NCBI RefSeq assembly: GCF_000716435.1
Contig: NZ_JNWO01000028.1
Location: 33,272-97,271 of the forward strand
Direction of reading: 5' to 3'
Length of the DNA stretch: 64,000 nt
Origin: Streptomyces xylophagus
Lineage (GTDB): Bacteria > Actinomycetota > Actinomycetes > Streptomycetales > Streptomycetaceae
Below, piece after piece: positions 40,225 through 48,945 of the stretch. The notes under the pieces are model-generated. The model saw only the letters and a list, made by a program, of their open reading frames with translations. It had not been told where the DNA came from and ran no database searches. The position numbers and the translations under genes are program-made. Numbering within the stretch: position 1 is the first letter of the stretch; every line of letters starts with the position of its first letter.

Positions 40225-40303
40225 GCAAGGAAGCATATGGCTTCGCCCGTTCGCGGCGTGTCGCCGGGGTTGCGGGAAAGGCGCCCGCAGCCAAGCTGGA
40301 CCG

Positions 40304-40960
40304 ATGGACGACGACAGTCGCAAGGAGCGGTGGGAGCGGCGCACCGAGGTGCCGCTCGCCGTGGCGTCGATGGTCTACCTCGCCGCGTACGCGGTCCGCA
40401 TCCTGGCGCACGGCCTGTCGGGCGACTGGCAGGACGTCTGCCTCGCCGTACTGTTCGCCGCCTGGGCGCTGTTCGCCGTCGACTACGCGGTGCGCTGGCG
40501 GCTGAGCGGCCAGCGGCTGCGCTTCGTACGGACGCACTGGCTGGACACCCTCGTGCTGCTTCTGCCGCTCCTGCGACCGCTGCGGGTGGTCAAGGTCTAC
40601 GAGGCCGTGCAGCGGCGGCACGGCCAGCCGCGGCTCGCGCTGCACGCGCGCGTGATCGTCTACGCCGGACTGTCCACCGTCCTGCTCGGCTTCGCGGGCG
40701 CCCTCTCCGTCTACCAGGAGGAACACACGGCCCCGGGCGCGACGATCAGGACGTTCGGCGACGCCGTGTGGTGGACCTGCGCGACCTTCGCGACCGTCGG
40801 CTACGGCGACGTGGCGCCCATCACCCCGCTCGGCCGGCTGATCGCGGTCGGCATGATGGCCATCGGCCTGGCCCTCCTCGGCGCGGTCACCGGAACCTTC
40901 GCCTCCTGGCTGCTCCAGGTCTTCGCGCGGGAGGACGACGAGAGGCCCCCGGGGGTCTGA
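40304..40960 (+). CDS. Potassium channel family protein
   Basis: 218 aa from ATG 40304. Four hydrophobic segments precede the pore (residues about 20-150), the fourth containing LLPLLRPLRVVKVYEAVQRR like a reduced voltage-sensor S4. The pore has the selectivity filter ATFATVGYGDVAPITPLGR, followed by the inner helix LIAVGMMAIGLALLGAVTGTFAS. The fold is that of small Kv-like channels without a large cytoplasmic domain. Stand-alone; its stop lies inside the terminator shared with thrS. Confidence 0.92.
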   Translation: MDDDSRKERWERRTEVPLAVASMVYLAAYAVRILAHGLSGDWQDVCLAVLFAAWALFAVDYAVRWRLSGQRLRFVRTHWLDTLVLLLPLLRPLRVVKVYEAVQRRHGQPRLALHARVIVYAGLSTVLLGFAGALSVYQEEHTAPGATIRTFGDAVWWTCATFATVGYGDVAPITPLGRLIAVGMMAIGLALLGAVTGTFASWLLQVFAREDDERPPGV

Positions 40961-40976
40961 ACTCCCCGAGGGCCTC
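40942..40976. terminator. Bidirectional terminator between the channel gene and thrS
   Basis: Arms GAGGCCCCCGGGG (40942-40954) and CCCCGAGGGCCTC (40964-40976) pair at 12 of 13 positions and span the channel gene's stop codon. It lies 20 nt beyond the thrS stop. Confidence 0.75.
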
Positions 40977-40996
40977 CCGAAGCCGAAGCAACAGAC

Positions 40997-42973
40997 TCAG
41001 ACCTGCGCCCTGTCCACCACGACCTGCTCGATCTTCGCGATGGCGTCGTCGAACGCGATGCCGTTCTCCTGGGAGCCGTCGCGGTAGCGGAAGGACACCG
41101 TGCCGGCGTTCATGTCCTCGTCGCCGACGATGACCATGAACGGCACCTTCTGCTTCTGCGCGTTGCGGATCTTCTTCTGCATCCGGTCCGAGGAGGAGTC
41201 GACCTCGACGCGCAGCCCCTTCTTCTTGGCCGCTACGGCGAACTTCTCCAGGTACTCGACGTGCGCGTCCCCGATCGGAATCCCGACCGCCTGCACCGGC
41301 GCCAGCCACGCCGGGAAGGCACCCGCGTAGTGCTCGAGCAGCACCGCGAAGAACCGCTCGATGGAACCGAACAACGCACGGTGGATCATGACCGGCCGCT
41401 GCTTGGAGCCGTCGGGGCCGGTGTACTCCAGGTCGAAGCGCTCCGGCAGGTTGAAGTCCAGCTGGACGGTGGACATCTGCCAGGTCCGGCCGATCGCGTC
41501 CTTCGTCTGGACGGAGATCTTCGGACCGTAGAAGGCGGCGCCACCCGGGTCGGGAACGAGCGGCAGCCCCTGCTTCTCGGCGACCTGGCGCAGCGTCTCG
41601 GTGGCCTCTTCCCAGACCTCGTCCGTGCCGACGAACTTCTCCGGGTCCTTGGTGGACAGCTCCAGGTAGAAGTCGGTAAGGCCGTAGTCGCGGAGCAGGT
41701 TGAGGACGAAGGTGAGCGTCTTGTCGAGCTCGTCGGCCATCTGCTCGCGCGTGCAGTAGATGTGCGCGTCGTCCTGCGTGAAGCCGCGCGCCCGGGTCAG
41801 TCCGTGCACGACGCCGGACTTCTCGTACCGGTACACGGTCCCGAACTCGAAGAGCCGCAGCGGCAGTTCACGGTACGAACGGCCGCGCGCGTCGAAGATC
41901 AGGTTGTGCATCGGGCAGTTCATGGGCTTGAGGTAGTAGTCCACGCCCTCGTCGAGCTGCATGGGCGGGTACATGCCGTCGGCGTACCAGTCCAGGTGCC
42001 CGGACGTCTCGAAGAGCTTCCCCTTCGTCGCGTGCGGGGTGTAGACGAACTCGTAGCCCTCCTCCTCGTGGCGGCGGCGCGAGTAGTCCTCCATGACCCG
42101 GCGGACGACGCCGCCCTTGGGGTGGAAGACGGCGAGGCCGGAGCCGATCTGCTCGGGGATCGAGAACAGGTCGAGCTCGCTGCCCAGCTTGCGGTGGTCG
42201 CGCTTCTCGGCCTCGACCAGGAAGTCGAGGTGCGCCTTCAGCTCCTCCTTGGAGGGCCAGGCGGTGCCGTAGATGCGCTGGAGCATCGGGTTCTTCTCGC
42301 TGCCGCGCCAGTACGCGGCGGCGTTGCGCATGAGCTTGAACGCCGGGATGTTGCGGGTGGTGGGCAGGTGGGGGCCTCGGCAGAGGTCCTTCCAGCACAG
42401 GTCGCCGGTCTTGGCGTCGAGGTTGTCGTAGATCGTCAGCTCGCCGCCGCCGACCTCGACGTCCGCGCCGTCGTCGGTCGAGGCGGAGCCCTTGATGCCG
42501 ATCAGTTCGAGCTTGTACGGCTCGTTCGCGAGCTCTTCGCGCGCGTCCTCGTCGGTCACCACGCGCCGCGAGAACCGCTGCCCGCGCTTCTGGATCTCCT
42601 GCATCTTCTTCTCGACGGCCTTGAGATCCTCGGGCGTGAACGGCCGCTCGACGTCGAAGTCGTAGTAGAAGCCGTCCTTGACCGGCGGGCCGATGCCCAG
42701 CTTGGCCTCGGGGAAGAGCTCCTGCACGGCCTGCGCCATGACGTGCGCGGTGGAGTGGCGCAGGATGTTGAGGCCGTCGGTGGAGGAGATCTCGACGCCC
42801 TCGACCTCGTCCCCCTCGGTGACGACGTACGCCAGGTCCTTGAGCTCTCCGGCCACGCGCGCGGCGATGATCGAGCGCTCGCCGGCGAAGAGCTCCGCGG
42901 CCGTCGTGCCCGTCGTCACCGTGCGCTCTTCCCGCTCGGAATCGCGTTGGATGATCACACGGACGTCTGACAC
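40997..42973 (-). CDS. thrS: Threonyl-tRNA synthetase
   Basis: 658 aa from GTG 42973 ([19 protein letters not shown]), which has CAGGAGAG upstream; the longer open frame is not conserved. TGS domain, tRNA-Thr/Ala second additional domain with [11 protein letters not shown] and [10 protein letters not shown], catalytic core with zinc Cys in [14 protein letters not shown] (about 351), HIYC, motif 3 [20 protein letters not shown], and a C-terminal anticodon domain. Complete. No T-box or operator-like structure stands out in the 113-nt upstream gap. Confidence 0.98.
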   Translation of the reverse strand: MSDVRVIIQRDSEREERTVTTGTTAAELFAGERSIIAARVAGELKDLAYVVTEGDEVEGVEISSTDGLNILRHSTAHVMAQAVQELFPEAKLGIGPPVKDGFYYDFDVERPFTPEDLKAVEKKMQEIQKRGQRFSRRVVTDEDAREELANEPYKLELIGIKGSASTDDGADVEVGGGELTIYDNLDAKTGDLCWKDLCRGPHLPTTRNIPAFKLMRNAAAYWRGSEKNPMLQRIYGTAWPSKEELKAHLDFLVEAEKRDHRKLGSELDLFSIPEQIGSGLAVFHPKGGVVRRVMEDYSRRRHEEEGYEFVYTPHATKGKLFETSGHLDWYADGMYPPMQLDEGVDYYLKPMNCPMHNLIFDARGRSYRELPLRLFEFGTVYRYEKSGVVHGLTRARGFTQDDAHIYCTREQMADELDKTLTFVLNLLRDYGLTDFYLELSTKDPEKFVGTDEVWEEATETLRQVAEKQGLPLVPDPGGAAFYGPKISVQTKDAIGRTWQMSTVQLDFNLPERFDLEYTGPDGSKQRPVMIHRALFGSIERFFAVLLEHYAGAFPAWLAPVQAVGIPIGDAHVEYLEKFAVAAKKKGLRVEVDSSSDRMQKKIRNAQKQKVPFMVIVGDEDMNAGTVSFRYRDGSQENGIAFDDAIAKIEQVVVDRAQV

Positions 42974-43086
42974 CGGTCTCTCCTGACTGCAGGGTGGATG
43001 CGGCGCCATACCGTGAGCGCGCGCAATAGGGGATCGTACCGACCCTACGGGCCCCACCGCGAAACGGTTGCCGCACTCCCCCTCGC

Positions 43087-44316
43087 TCAGTCCTCCCCGC
43101 TGCACGCCTCCTCGAAGAAGTCGAGGTTCTCCTGGAGGGACTTCAGCAGCCGGTCCCGCTCCGCCTCGTCCACCTGCACGGGTACGACCCCGGAGGCGCC
43201 GGTGAGCCTGCGGAAGCCGCCCCGGCTCTCCAGCCGGCCGTGCACCCGCACCGGGAGCCCGACGAGGTGGGCGTGACCGGCTATGCGGTACGACTCCTCG
43301 TCCAGGGTCATGCGGACGTGCCCGACCTCGGCGCCGGCGATCACCTGCATCCGTACGGTGCCCTCACCGCGCGGCCCCGACCTGCGCATCCGCACCACCG
43401 AGCCGGTGATGCGCACGGGCATGGCCGGTTCCTCGCGCAGATAGCGGGCCCCGGCGGCGCGCAGCACGGGCAGGTCGCCGGGTGAGAACTCGACGGCCTC
43501 GGCGGGGGCGGCGCAGCCCTCGGGGACGCCTGCGGCGGGCGCCCACTCGACGGCGATCCGGGCGCCCTCGGTGCCGCGCACGAGAGCGACGACGGCCTCG
43601 GTCAGCTCACGGCTGACGCCCGCCTCGACGGCACCGTCGAAGGCGTCCATGCCGCCGGTGGCCCGCTCGTAGTCGATCGCCTCGCGGGTGGCGTACAGGG
43701 CCTGGTGGAGGCGTACGGCGAGAGCGCGGCCGGTGTCGACGGGGACGAACGCGGTGAGCCGGCGGCCGCCGGGTGCGGAGCCGACGAGCACGTTCTCCAG
43801 GGACGCGGCGGCCGGGCGGCGGTGCCGGGCGCCGTAGTAGCCCGCACGCGCGCGGTTGGCGAGTGCGGCGGCGAGCAGCATCTGGCGGGCTGCGGCGCGC
43901 AGTTGGTCCTCCACGGTCCAGGGCGCGGCGCCGGCCGGGCCGGTCGGGATGTCCCGCCACCAGCGGATCTCGTCGCTGGGTACGGCGAGGCCGATGAGGA
44001 CCTCGCGGGCGGAGGGGGTGTTGCTGCGGGCGAGTGCGATGAGCGCCTCGCCGAGGAGGTCGTCGCTGTCGGGGAAGGCCCGGCTCTCGGGGACCAGCAG
44101 GCTGGTGCCCGAGCCGCCGGGCCCGGGTGGGGTCCAGCGGCCGTACCGTCCGGCGGCTCCGCCGCGCCGCTGCCAGCCGTGCCGGCGCAGCAGGGCGCCG
44201 AGGACGGCGGGGTCGACCTGGTCGGGCGCGGGGGAACCGTCCCAGGCGGTGGCGGCCTGGTCGTCGGGATGCGGTCGTACCGACCGCAGGTGTTCCTCGA
44301 CCGAGCGGTGCCTCAT
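43087..44316 (-). CDS. Hypothetical protein, partner of the DUF4365 protein
   Basis: 409 aa from ATG 44316, overlapping the DUF4365 gene's stop by 4 nt. No family recognised. The N-terminus is a short helical start ([20 protein letters not shown]). The middle is Ala/Arg-rich with [23 protein letters not shown]. The C-terminal 100 residues (about 305-395) alternate strands in a way that suggests an OB-fold or similar beta barrel ([45 protein letters not shown]). No enzymatic residues stand out. Codon bias is normal, so this is an ordinary gene rather than a recent arrival. Confidence 0.85.
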   Translation of the reverse strand: MRHRSVEEHLRSVRPHPDDQAATAWDGSPAPDQVDPAVLGALLRRHGWQRRGGAAGRYGRWTPPGPGGSGTSLLVPESRAFPDSDDLLGEALIALARSNTPSAREVLIGLAVPSDEIRWWRDIPTGPAGAAPWTVEDQLRAAARQMLLAAALANRARAGYYGARHRRPAAASLENVLVGSAPGGRRLTAFVPVDTGRALAVRLHQALYATREAIDYERATGGMDAFDGAVEAGVSRELTEAVVALVRGTEGARIAVEWAPAAGVPEGCAAPAEAVEFSPGDLPVLRAAGARYLREEPAMPVRITGSVVRMRRSGPRGEGTVRMQVIAGAEVGHVRMTLDEESYRIAGHAHLVGLPVRVHGRLESRGGFRRLTGASGVVPVQVDEAERDRLLKSLQENLDFFEEACSGED

Positions 44317-44879
44317 GGCCTGCCTCCCGTCCCGACCCGCGTCATGATCTCGCACAGCGCCCGGTCGTCGAAGATGCGCGAGGTCGGTATCCGCACGGTG
44401 GTCCGGGTCCGGCCGGTGATCGCGTGACCGGCGAGGTTGACCCAGTAGCAGCAGTGCCGCAGGTCGAGCCGGTCGTGGCTGGCGCGCAGCCAGTCGTCCT
44501 GGGAACGCGGGACGAGCATCACGACCAGGATCTTGTGCACCGAGACCGGGGTGCGGGCGAGCTTGCGCAGATGGTCGTTGTCGAGCGTGAAGGAGAAGGA
44601 ACGTCCCGGCGGGTTCGGCGGGATCTGGTAGGTGCACTTGAGCTGCACTTTTATGGTGACCTCGTCGTCCACCGTGTGCCCGGGCGAGCCGTGACTGACG
44701 TGCCAGTCGATGCCGTTGTCCGGAAAGGGTTGCGACAGCGAGCAGCCGGCCGCCGCGGCGACGGCGTGCAGATAGCCCACCTGCAGTGTCTCCATGCAGG
44801 CGGTGGTGGCGAGCGATCCTCGAAGGGGTGCCGTCCGTTCGGGCAGCAGCCCGCCCCGCTCGGGCTGCGCTATCGCCAT
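44313..44879 (-). CDS. DUF4365 domain-containing protein (PD-(D/E)XK nuclease-like)
   Basis: 188 aa from ATG 44879 (MAIAQPERGGLLPERTAPL), which has GGAAGG upstream. The region AAAAGCSLSQPFPDNGIDWHV followed by VTIKVQLKCTYQ carries the Asp ... Gln-x-Lys arrangement of a PD-(D/E)XK-type core (about residues 56-82). Then LVVMLVPRSQDDWLRASHDRLDLRHCCYWVNLAG. DUF4365 occurs alone or in defence-like loci elsewhere; here it starts a two-gene operon with an unknown protein. A nucleic-acid processing role is inference. Confidence 0.75.
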   Translation of the reverse strand: MAIAQPERGGLLPERTAPLRGSLATTACMETLQVGYLHAVAAAAGCSLSQPFPDNGIDWHVSHGSPGHTVDDEVTIKVQLKCTYQIPPNPPGRSFSFTLDNDHLRKLARTPVSVHKILVVMLVPRSQDDWLRASHDRLDLRHCCYWVNLAGHAITGRTRTTVRIPTSRIFDDRALCEIMTRVGTGGRP

Positions 44880-45048
44880 GACCAAGTGCCTTCCGAATTC
44901 AGGTGTATCCCCGTGCCGGGTCGCTGAACTGCAAAGACCCGTACTCCTGTTGTGTCCTTCCGGCGTACGGCGCAAACAGCCCGGGTATCACCAAACTGGC
45001 AGAAGACGGTGCGTCACCTGCCGTGGGTGAACGAGGAGTTGTGTACGT

Positions 45049-45777
45049 ATGACGTGCTGGTACGAGGGCCCGCTGGCCGCGTTCGACACGGAGACCACGG
45101 GCGTGGATGTAGAGACCGACCGCATAGTGTCGGCCGCTGTCGTCGTCCAGGACGCCCCCGGCACCCGCCCCCGGGTGACCCGGTGGCTGGTGAACCCGGG
45201 GGTGCCGGTGCCCGCCGGGGCGACGGCGATCCACGGACTGACCGATGAGCATCTGCAGCGCAACGGCCGCTGGCCCGCGCCGGTGATGCGTGAGATAGCC
45301 GACGAACTGGCCGAACAGGCCGCCATGGGGCGCCCGTTGGTGGTGATGAACGCCCCCTTCGACCTGACCCTCCTGGATCGCGAACTGCGCCGCCACCGCG
45401 CGTCCTCGCTGGACCACTGGTTCGAGTCGACGGCGCTCCAGGTGCTGGACCCCCGGGTCCTCGACAAACACCTGGACCGCTACCGCAAGGGCCGCCGCAC
45501 CCTCACCGACCTGTGCACGCACTACGGCGTCACGCTGGAGGGCGCCCACGACGCGGGCGCGGACGCGCTGGCCTCGCTCGAGTTGGTGCGGGCCCTGGGC
45601 CGCCGCTTCGCGACCCGCCTGGAACGCCTGTCCCCCGCCGAACTGCACACCCTGCAGTCGACGTGGCACGCGGCCCAGGCGCGGGGCCTCCAGGCGTGGT
45701 TCGCGCGGAGCGGCACGCCGGAGGCGGTGGACCCGTCGTGGCCCCTGCGCCCGGACGTGACGGCGGAGGCCGCGTAG
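45049..45777 (+). CDS. 3'-5' exonuclease, DEDDh family (DnaQ/RNase T type)
   Basis: 242 aa with GAGGAG upstream of the ATG. Exo I AAFDTETTGVD, Exo II VMNAPFDLTLLDRE and Exo III GAHDAGADALASLELV (His and Asp five apart) give all four acidic residues plus the catalytic His. Length and the extra C-terminal part match the stand-alone DnaQ-like exonucleases of Streptomyces. It lies divergent from the DUF4365 gene across a 169-nt gap. Substrate unproven. Confidence 0.92.
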   Translation: MTCWYEGPLAAFDTETTGVDVETDRIVSAAVVVQDAPGTRPRVTRWLVNPGVPVPAGATAIHGLTDEHLQRNGRWPAPVMREIADELAEQAAMGRPLVVMNAPFDLTLLDRELRRHRASSLDHWFESTALQVLDPRVLDKHLDRYRKGRRTLTDLCTHYGVTLEGAHDAGADALASLELVRALGRRFATRLERLSPAELHTLQSTWHAAQARGLQAWFARSGTPEAVDPSWPLRPDVTAEAA

Positions 45778-45828
45778 GCGGACGTCACATACGTGGGCGC
45801 TGCATACGCGGTCGCCGCGTCGGCGCAC

Positions 45829-45858
45829 AAAAAAGCCGGTCCGCTGCTGCGGACCGGC
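45829..45858 (-). terminator. Rho-independent terminator of the first tRNA-Val(CAC) gene
   Basis: Perfect 10-bp arms GCCGGTCCGC (45835-45844) and GCGGACCGGC (45849-45858). On the minus strand six T residues follow (A-run 45829-45834): a textbook terminator, rare in this genome's style. Confidence 0.93.
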
Positions 45859-45867
45859 CTTTCCCGG

Positions 45868-45939
45868 TGGGCGATACTGGGTTCGAACCAGTGACCTCTT
45901 CGGTGTGAACGAAGCGCTCTCCCACTGAGCTAATCGCCC
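45868..45939 (-). tRNA. tRNA-Val(CAC), copy 1
   Basis: 72 nt. Acceptor GGGCGAT/ATCGCCC, D-arm AGCTCAGTGGGAGAGC, anticodon stem-loop CTTCG-TTCACAC-CGAAG with anticodon CAC, T-arm CACTGGTTCGAACCCAGT as CTGG/CCAG pairing, discriminator A, CCA not encoded. Identical over its whole length to the copy at 55857-55928. Reads GUG codons. Confidence 0.97.
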
Positions 45940-45952
45940 GGGAACGCACCGA

Positions 45953-45982
45953 ACAATACAGGCCCCCGCCGCTTTCCTTCAA
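45953..45982 (-). promoter_or_regulatory. Promoter of the first tRNA-Val(CAC) gene
   Basis: On the minus strand TTGAAG (45982-45977) and TATTGT (45958-45953) are separated by 18 nt; the -10 box ends 13 nt before the tRNA 5' end. Fits the housekeeping sigma HrdB consensus. Confidence 0.65.
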
Positions 45983-45992
45983 ACCGCTTCCG

Positions 45993-46439
45993 TCAGACCG
46001 CGTCCAGCTGTGCGAGGAGCCCGCGCCGTCCGGCCCGCATCATCAGCGCGTGGTTGAGGCGGAACACCGGCCGCCCGGGTATGGCGAACCACCTGAGCAG
46101 CGGCCGGTTCAGGTCGACCTCCTGGTCGTAGCGGGCGAGTGTGCCGGGGCCGTCGGCCGTGAGCCTCCAGCGCGCCCAGCCCTCCAGGTCGCCGGTCATC
46201 GCGATCTCCAGCACACCGGCGTCCGGATCGCGCCGCACCTCCCTCGCGGTGAAGGTCAGGGCGTACGGCAGGCTCGCCCGTATGCGGATGACGCCGGTCG
46301 TGTCGTCGATCTGGTTGACCTCGCGTACCTGCGGCCACCAGCGCGGATACTCCTCGGCCCGCTCCAGAACCGGGTACACGACGGCGGGCGGCGCGGGCAG
46401 GGCCCACTGGGCGTGGAAGCGGTAATGGGTCCAGTCCAT
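45993..46439 (-). CDS. START/SRPBCC-type polyketide cyclase/dehydrase-like protein
   Basis: 148 aa from ATG 46439 (MDWTHYRFHAQWALPAPPAVVY). The SRPBCC helix-grip start (APPAVVYPVLERAEEYPRWWPQVREV) and alternating strands (GVIRIRASLPYALTFTAREVRRD; LEIAMTGDLEGWARWRLT) are clear. The C-terminal helix is NHALMMRAGRRGLLAQLDAV. The family binds hydrophobic ligands; no catalytic call is possible. Divergent from the SCO7613-like gene, with a palindrome between them. Confidence 0.87.
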   Translation of the reverse strand: MDWTHYRFHAQWALPAPPAVVYPVLERAEEYPRWWPQVREVNQIDDTTGVIRIRASLPYALTFTAREVRRDPDAGVLEIAMTGDLEGWARWRLTADGPGTLARYDQEVDLNRPLLRWFAIPGRPVFRLNHALMMRAGRRGLLAQLDAV

Positions 46440-46490
46440 GGCCGGAGTCTGCCCGCTCGCACGCCCATCTCCCGTCATCCGCACGCGTTT

Positions 46491-46506
46491 TGAGTACGCG
46501 TACTCA
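46491..46506. promoter_or_regulatory. 16-bp perfect palindrome between divergent genes
   Basis: TGAGTACGCGTACTCA, fully self-complementary, located between the SRPBCC gene and the membrane-protein gene. It overlaps a candidate -35 (TTGAGT, 46490-46495); a matching -10-like TACGAC lies 16 nt on at 46512-46517. Likely operator; cognate regulator unknown. Confidence 0.6.
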
Positions 46507-46541
46507 TGCCGTACGACGTGACGGGCACCACACTCCGAGTC

Positions 46542-48938
46542 ATGACGCACATTCCGCCCCCGGTCGTGGAGTTGCGGCTCCTGGACACCGAGCTGCACCA
46601 ACTGGACGCCCGCCGTGCACAGTTGCTGCACCGGCGGGCCTGGCTGATGACCGTGCTTCAACCGGTCGAGCCCATGCCCGTGGTGCCGCCGCCCGCCACA
46701 CCGCCCCGTCCGGAGGCCACCGCCCCCGGCGTGCAGAACGTGCTGCTTCTGCTCGGCGGCATCCTGCTCACCCTCGCGGCGATGGCGTTCACACTGGTGA
46801 GTTGGGGGAACCTGGGGATCGCGGGCCGGGCGCTGGTGCTCGGCGCGGTGACCCTGGCGGCGCTCGGCGCACCCGTCGCGCTGCTGCGGCGGGGCCTGCG
46901 TTCCACGGCCGAGTCGGTCGCGGGCCTCGGTCTCGTCCTGACGGTGCTGGACGCCTACGCGCTGCACGAAGTCGCGTTCTCGGACGGCGACGCCGTGACG
47001 TTCGCGGCGGCAGCGGCGACGGTACTGACGGCGGTCTGGACGGCGTACGGCATCGGACTCGCCGCGCTCCCGAACCCGGCCGTCACCCGCGCGGTACCCA
47101 CCACCGCGCACACCCCACCGACCCTTCTCCTCCCCCTCCCCGCCGCGCTCGCGATCGCCCAACTCCCCCTGTTTCTCTGGGCGATCGCGGCCGGCGGGGG
47201 CCCTCGTGCGAACACGGCCGCGATACTGCTGACCGCCGTGATCGACATGGTTGTCGCGCTCCGCGCCACCCCCAGGGCCGTTCGTCTCGTCGCCGCCGGC
47301 GGCGCGTTCGGTATGGGCGGCTGGGGCGTGCTGGCGGCCGGCCTCATCTCTCTGGATGCGGCCGGTCCGGGCGCCGCCGCCCGTGCGGCGGCGCTCTTCG
47401 CTCTCGCGGCGGCGGGCGCGTTCGGCGCCGCGTGGCTCGCGACCGGCCGGGGGCTGAGGACGAGTACGGCCGCGGCGGGCGGTCTGTTCGTGGTCGCCGG
47501 GCTGGGTGGTGTGGTACGCGCTTCGCTGTCCGCCGACTGGACGGTACCGGGCTATCTGGCGTGCGGAATCGCCCTGTTGGCGCTGGTCCGGGGCCGGCTC
47601 CCCCAGCCGGTGCGCGAGGGACTCGGCTGGGCCTCCGGCATCGTCCAGACGGGCGCGGTCCTGTGGGCGCTGCCGGTCGTCGGCATCACGCTGTTCGGCC
47701 CGGCCGCGTGGTTGTCGCACGTCTGGTCCGGCGCACCGGGCAACGCCCGTGACGCGGCGACGGTGGACACCTTCTGGCCGCCGCACGCGACCGCAACTCC
47801 CCTGGTCCTGGCCGCAGTTGCAGCAGTGCTGGCCTTCGTAATCCGCACCACCGAGTGGCGCTCCCACGCACTCACCACCGCCCTGACCCTGACATGGGCA
47901 ACGGCACTCGCCCTCCCAACCGCGCTTCAACTGCCGTACACCGTCGGCCTGTTGGTGCAGGGACTCACGGTCATGGCCCTGCTCGCCCTCACCCACCGCA
48001 TGGCCACCACGCTCGCGCTGGTCACGTCCCTCAGTCTCACCTTCCTCTCCCTCGCAGCCGAACCGGCCACCCTCGCCGTCCTCGCGTCGCTGACCGTCGT
48101 GTTCGCGGGTGCCGCCCGGCTCGGGCGCCTCGCGCCGGTCTCCGCCGCCGCGTCCCTCGGATACGCCACGGGCCTCGCCTGTGCGGTGGGCGCCTCCTTC
48201 GACTGGCAGCCGCAGTACATCGCGCTGCTGGTACTCGCCGTACCGGTGACCACCGCGCTGCTCGCCCCGAGCATCGGCGATCCGACCACGGCCAAGGCCG
48301 TCGAGATCATGGGTGCCGTCGCCGGCCTGGTCGCGATCGGCCTCGCGGCGGGCGAACTGCCCATGCTCGCGCTGGTGTTGTCCCTGTGCGGAGTGATCGC
48401 GGCGGGCACGGCGCTACGGCCCGAACGCAGGAACATCGGCTATCTGGCCGCCGCCCTCTTCATCCTCGCGACCTGGGTGCGGCTGTCCGCGTGGGACATC
48501 GGCAGCCCCGAGGCGTACACGCTGCCGGTGACCGCCCCGGCGCTGCTCGTGGGCGCGCTGCGCAGGCGCCGTGACCCGAGCACCTCGTCCTGGACGGCGT
48601 ACGGCCCCGGGCTCGCCGCCACGCTCGCCCCGAGCCTCGTGGCGGCCTGGGCGGACGCGCACTGGGCGCGCCCTCTGCTGCTGGGCATGGCCGCGCTGTC
48701 GGTCACGCTGATCGGCGGGGGGCACCGTCTCAAGGCGCCGCTCGTCCTCGGCGGCGGCACCCTCGTCCTGGACGCGCTGCACGAACTCGCCCCGTACATC
48801 GCCCAGGTGGTCGGCGCCCTGCCCCGATGGGCACCGCCCGCCCTCGCCGGACTCCTGCTGCTCGCACTCGGCGCGACGTACGAGCAGCGGATCCGGGACG
48901 CCCGGCGGGTGCGGGACGTCCTGGGGAAGATGAACTAG
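46542..48938 (+). CDS. SCO7613-type large integral membrane protein
   Basis: 798 aa from ATG 46542 (MTHIPPPVVELRLLDTELHQ); an in-frame ATG at 46506 would add 12 residues but overlaps the palindrome and putative promoter. A short N-terminal helical region (LDARRAQLLHRRAWLMTVL) and Pro-rich linker lead to about 20 hydrophobic helices filling the rest. This matches the SCO7613 C-terminal-domain membrane proteins of Streptomyces (recalled). No transport motif or charged pore residues identified. Function unknown. It converges on the lyase gene with 7 nt between the stops. Confidence 0.8.
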   Translation: MTHIPPPVVELRLLDTELHQLDARRAQLLHRRAWLMTVLQPVEPMPVVPPPATPPRPEATAPGVQNVLLLLGGILLTLAAMAFTLVSWGNLGIAGRALVLGAVTLAALGAPVALLRRGLRSTAESVAGLGLVLTVLDAYALHEVAFSDGDAVTFAAAAATVLTAVWTAYGIGLAALPNPAVTRAVPTTAHTPPTLLLPLPAALAIAQLPLFLWAIAAGGGPRANTAAILLTAVIDMVVALRATPRAVRLVAAGGAFGMGGWGVLAAGLISLDAAGPGAAARAAALFALAAAGAFGAAWLATGRGLRTSTAAAGGLFVVAGLGGVVRASLSADWTVPGYLACGIALLALVRGRLPQPVREGLGWASGIVQTGAVLWALPVVGITLFGPAAWLSHVWSGAPGNARDAATVDTFWPPHATATPLVLAAVAAVLAFVIRTTEWRSHALTTALTLTWATALALPTALQLPYTVGLLVQGLTVMALLALTHRMATTLALVTSLSLTFLSLAAEPATLAVLASLTVVFAGAARLGRLAPVSAAASLGYATGLACAVGASFDWQPQYIALLVLAVPVTTALLAPSIGDPTTAKAVEIMGAVAGLVAIGLAAGELPMLALVLSLCGVIAAGTALRPERRNIGYLAAALFILATWVRLSAWDIGSPEAYTLPVTAPALLVGALRRRRDPSTSSWTAYGPGLAATLAPSLVAAWADAHWARPLLLGMAALSVTLIGGGHRLKAPLVLGGGTLVLDALHELAPYIAQVVGALPRWAPPALAGLLLLALGATYEQRIRDARRVRDVLGKMN

Positions 48939-48945
48939 CCCTGCA

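Noticed and set aside
42974..43086. T-box or threonine-type leader upstream of thrS
   Set aside because: Only 113 nt, without a recognisable T-box sequence or specifier hairpin; the same holds for alaS and hisS.
46506..46541. Upstream ATG start for the SCO7613-type gene
   Set aside because: It abuts the 16-bp palindrome and lies in the putative promoter spacer; the downstream ATG fits the family start better. It is not excluded.
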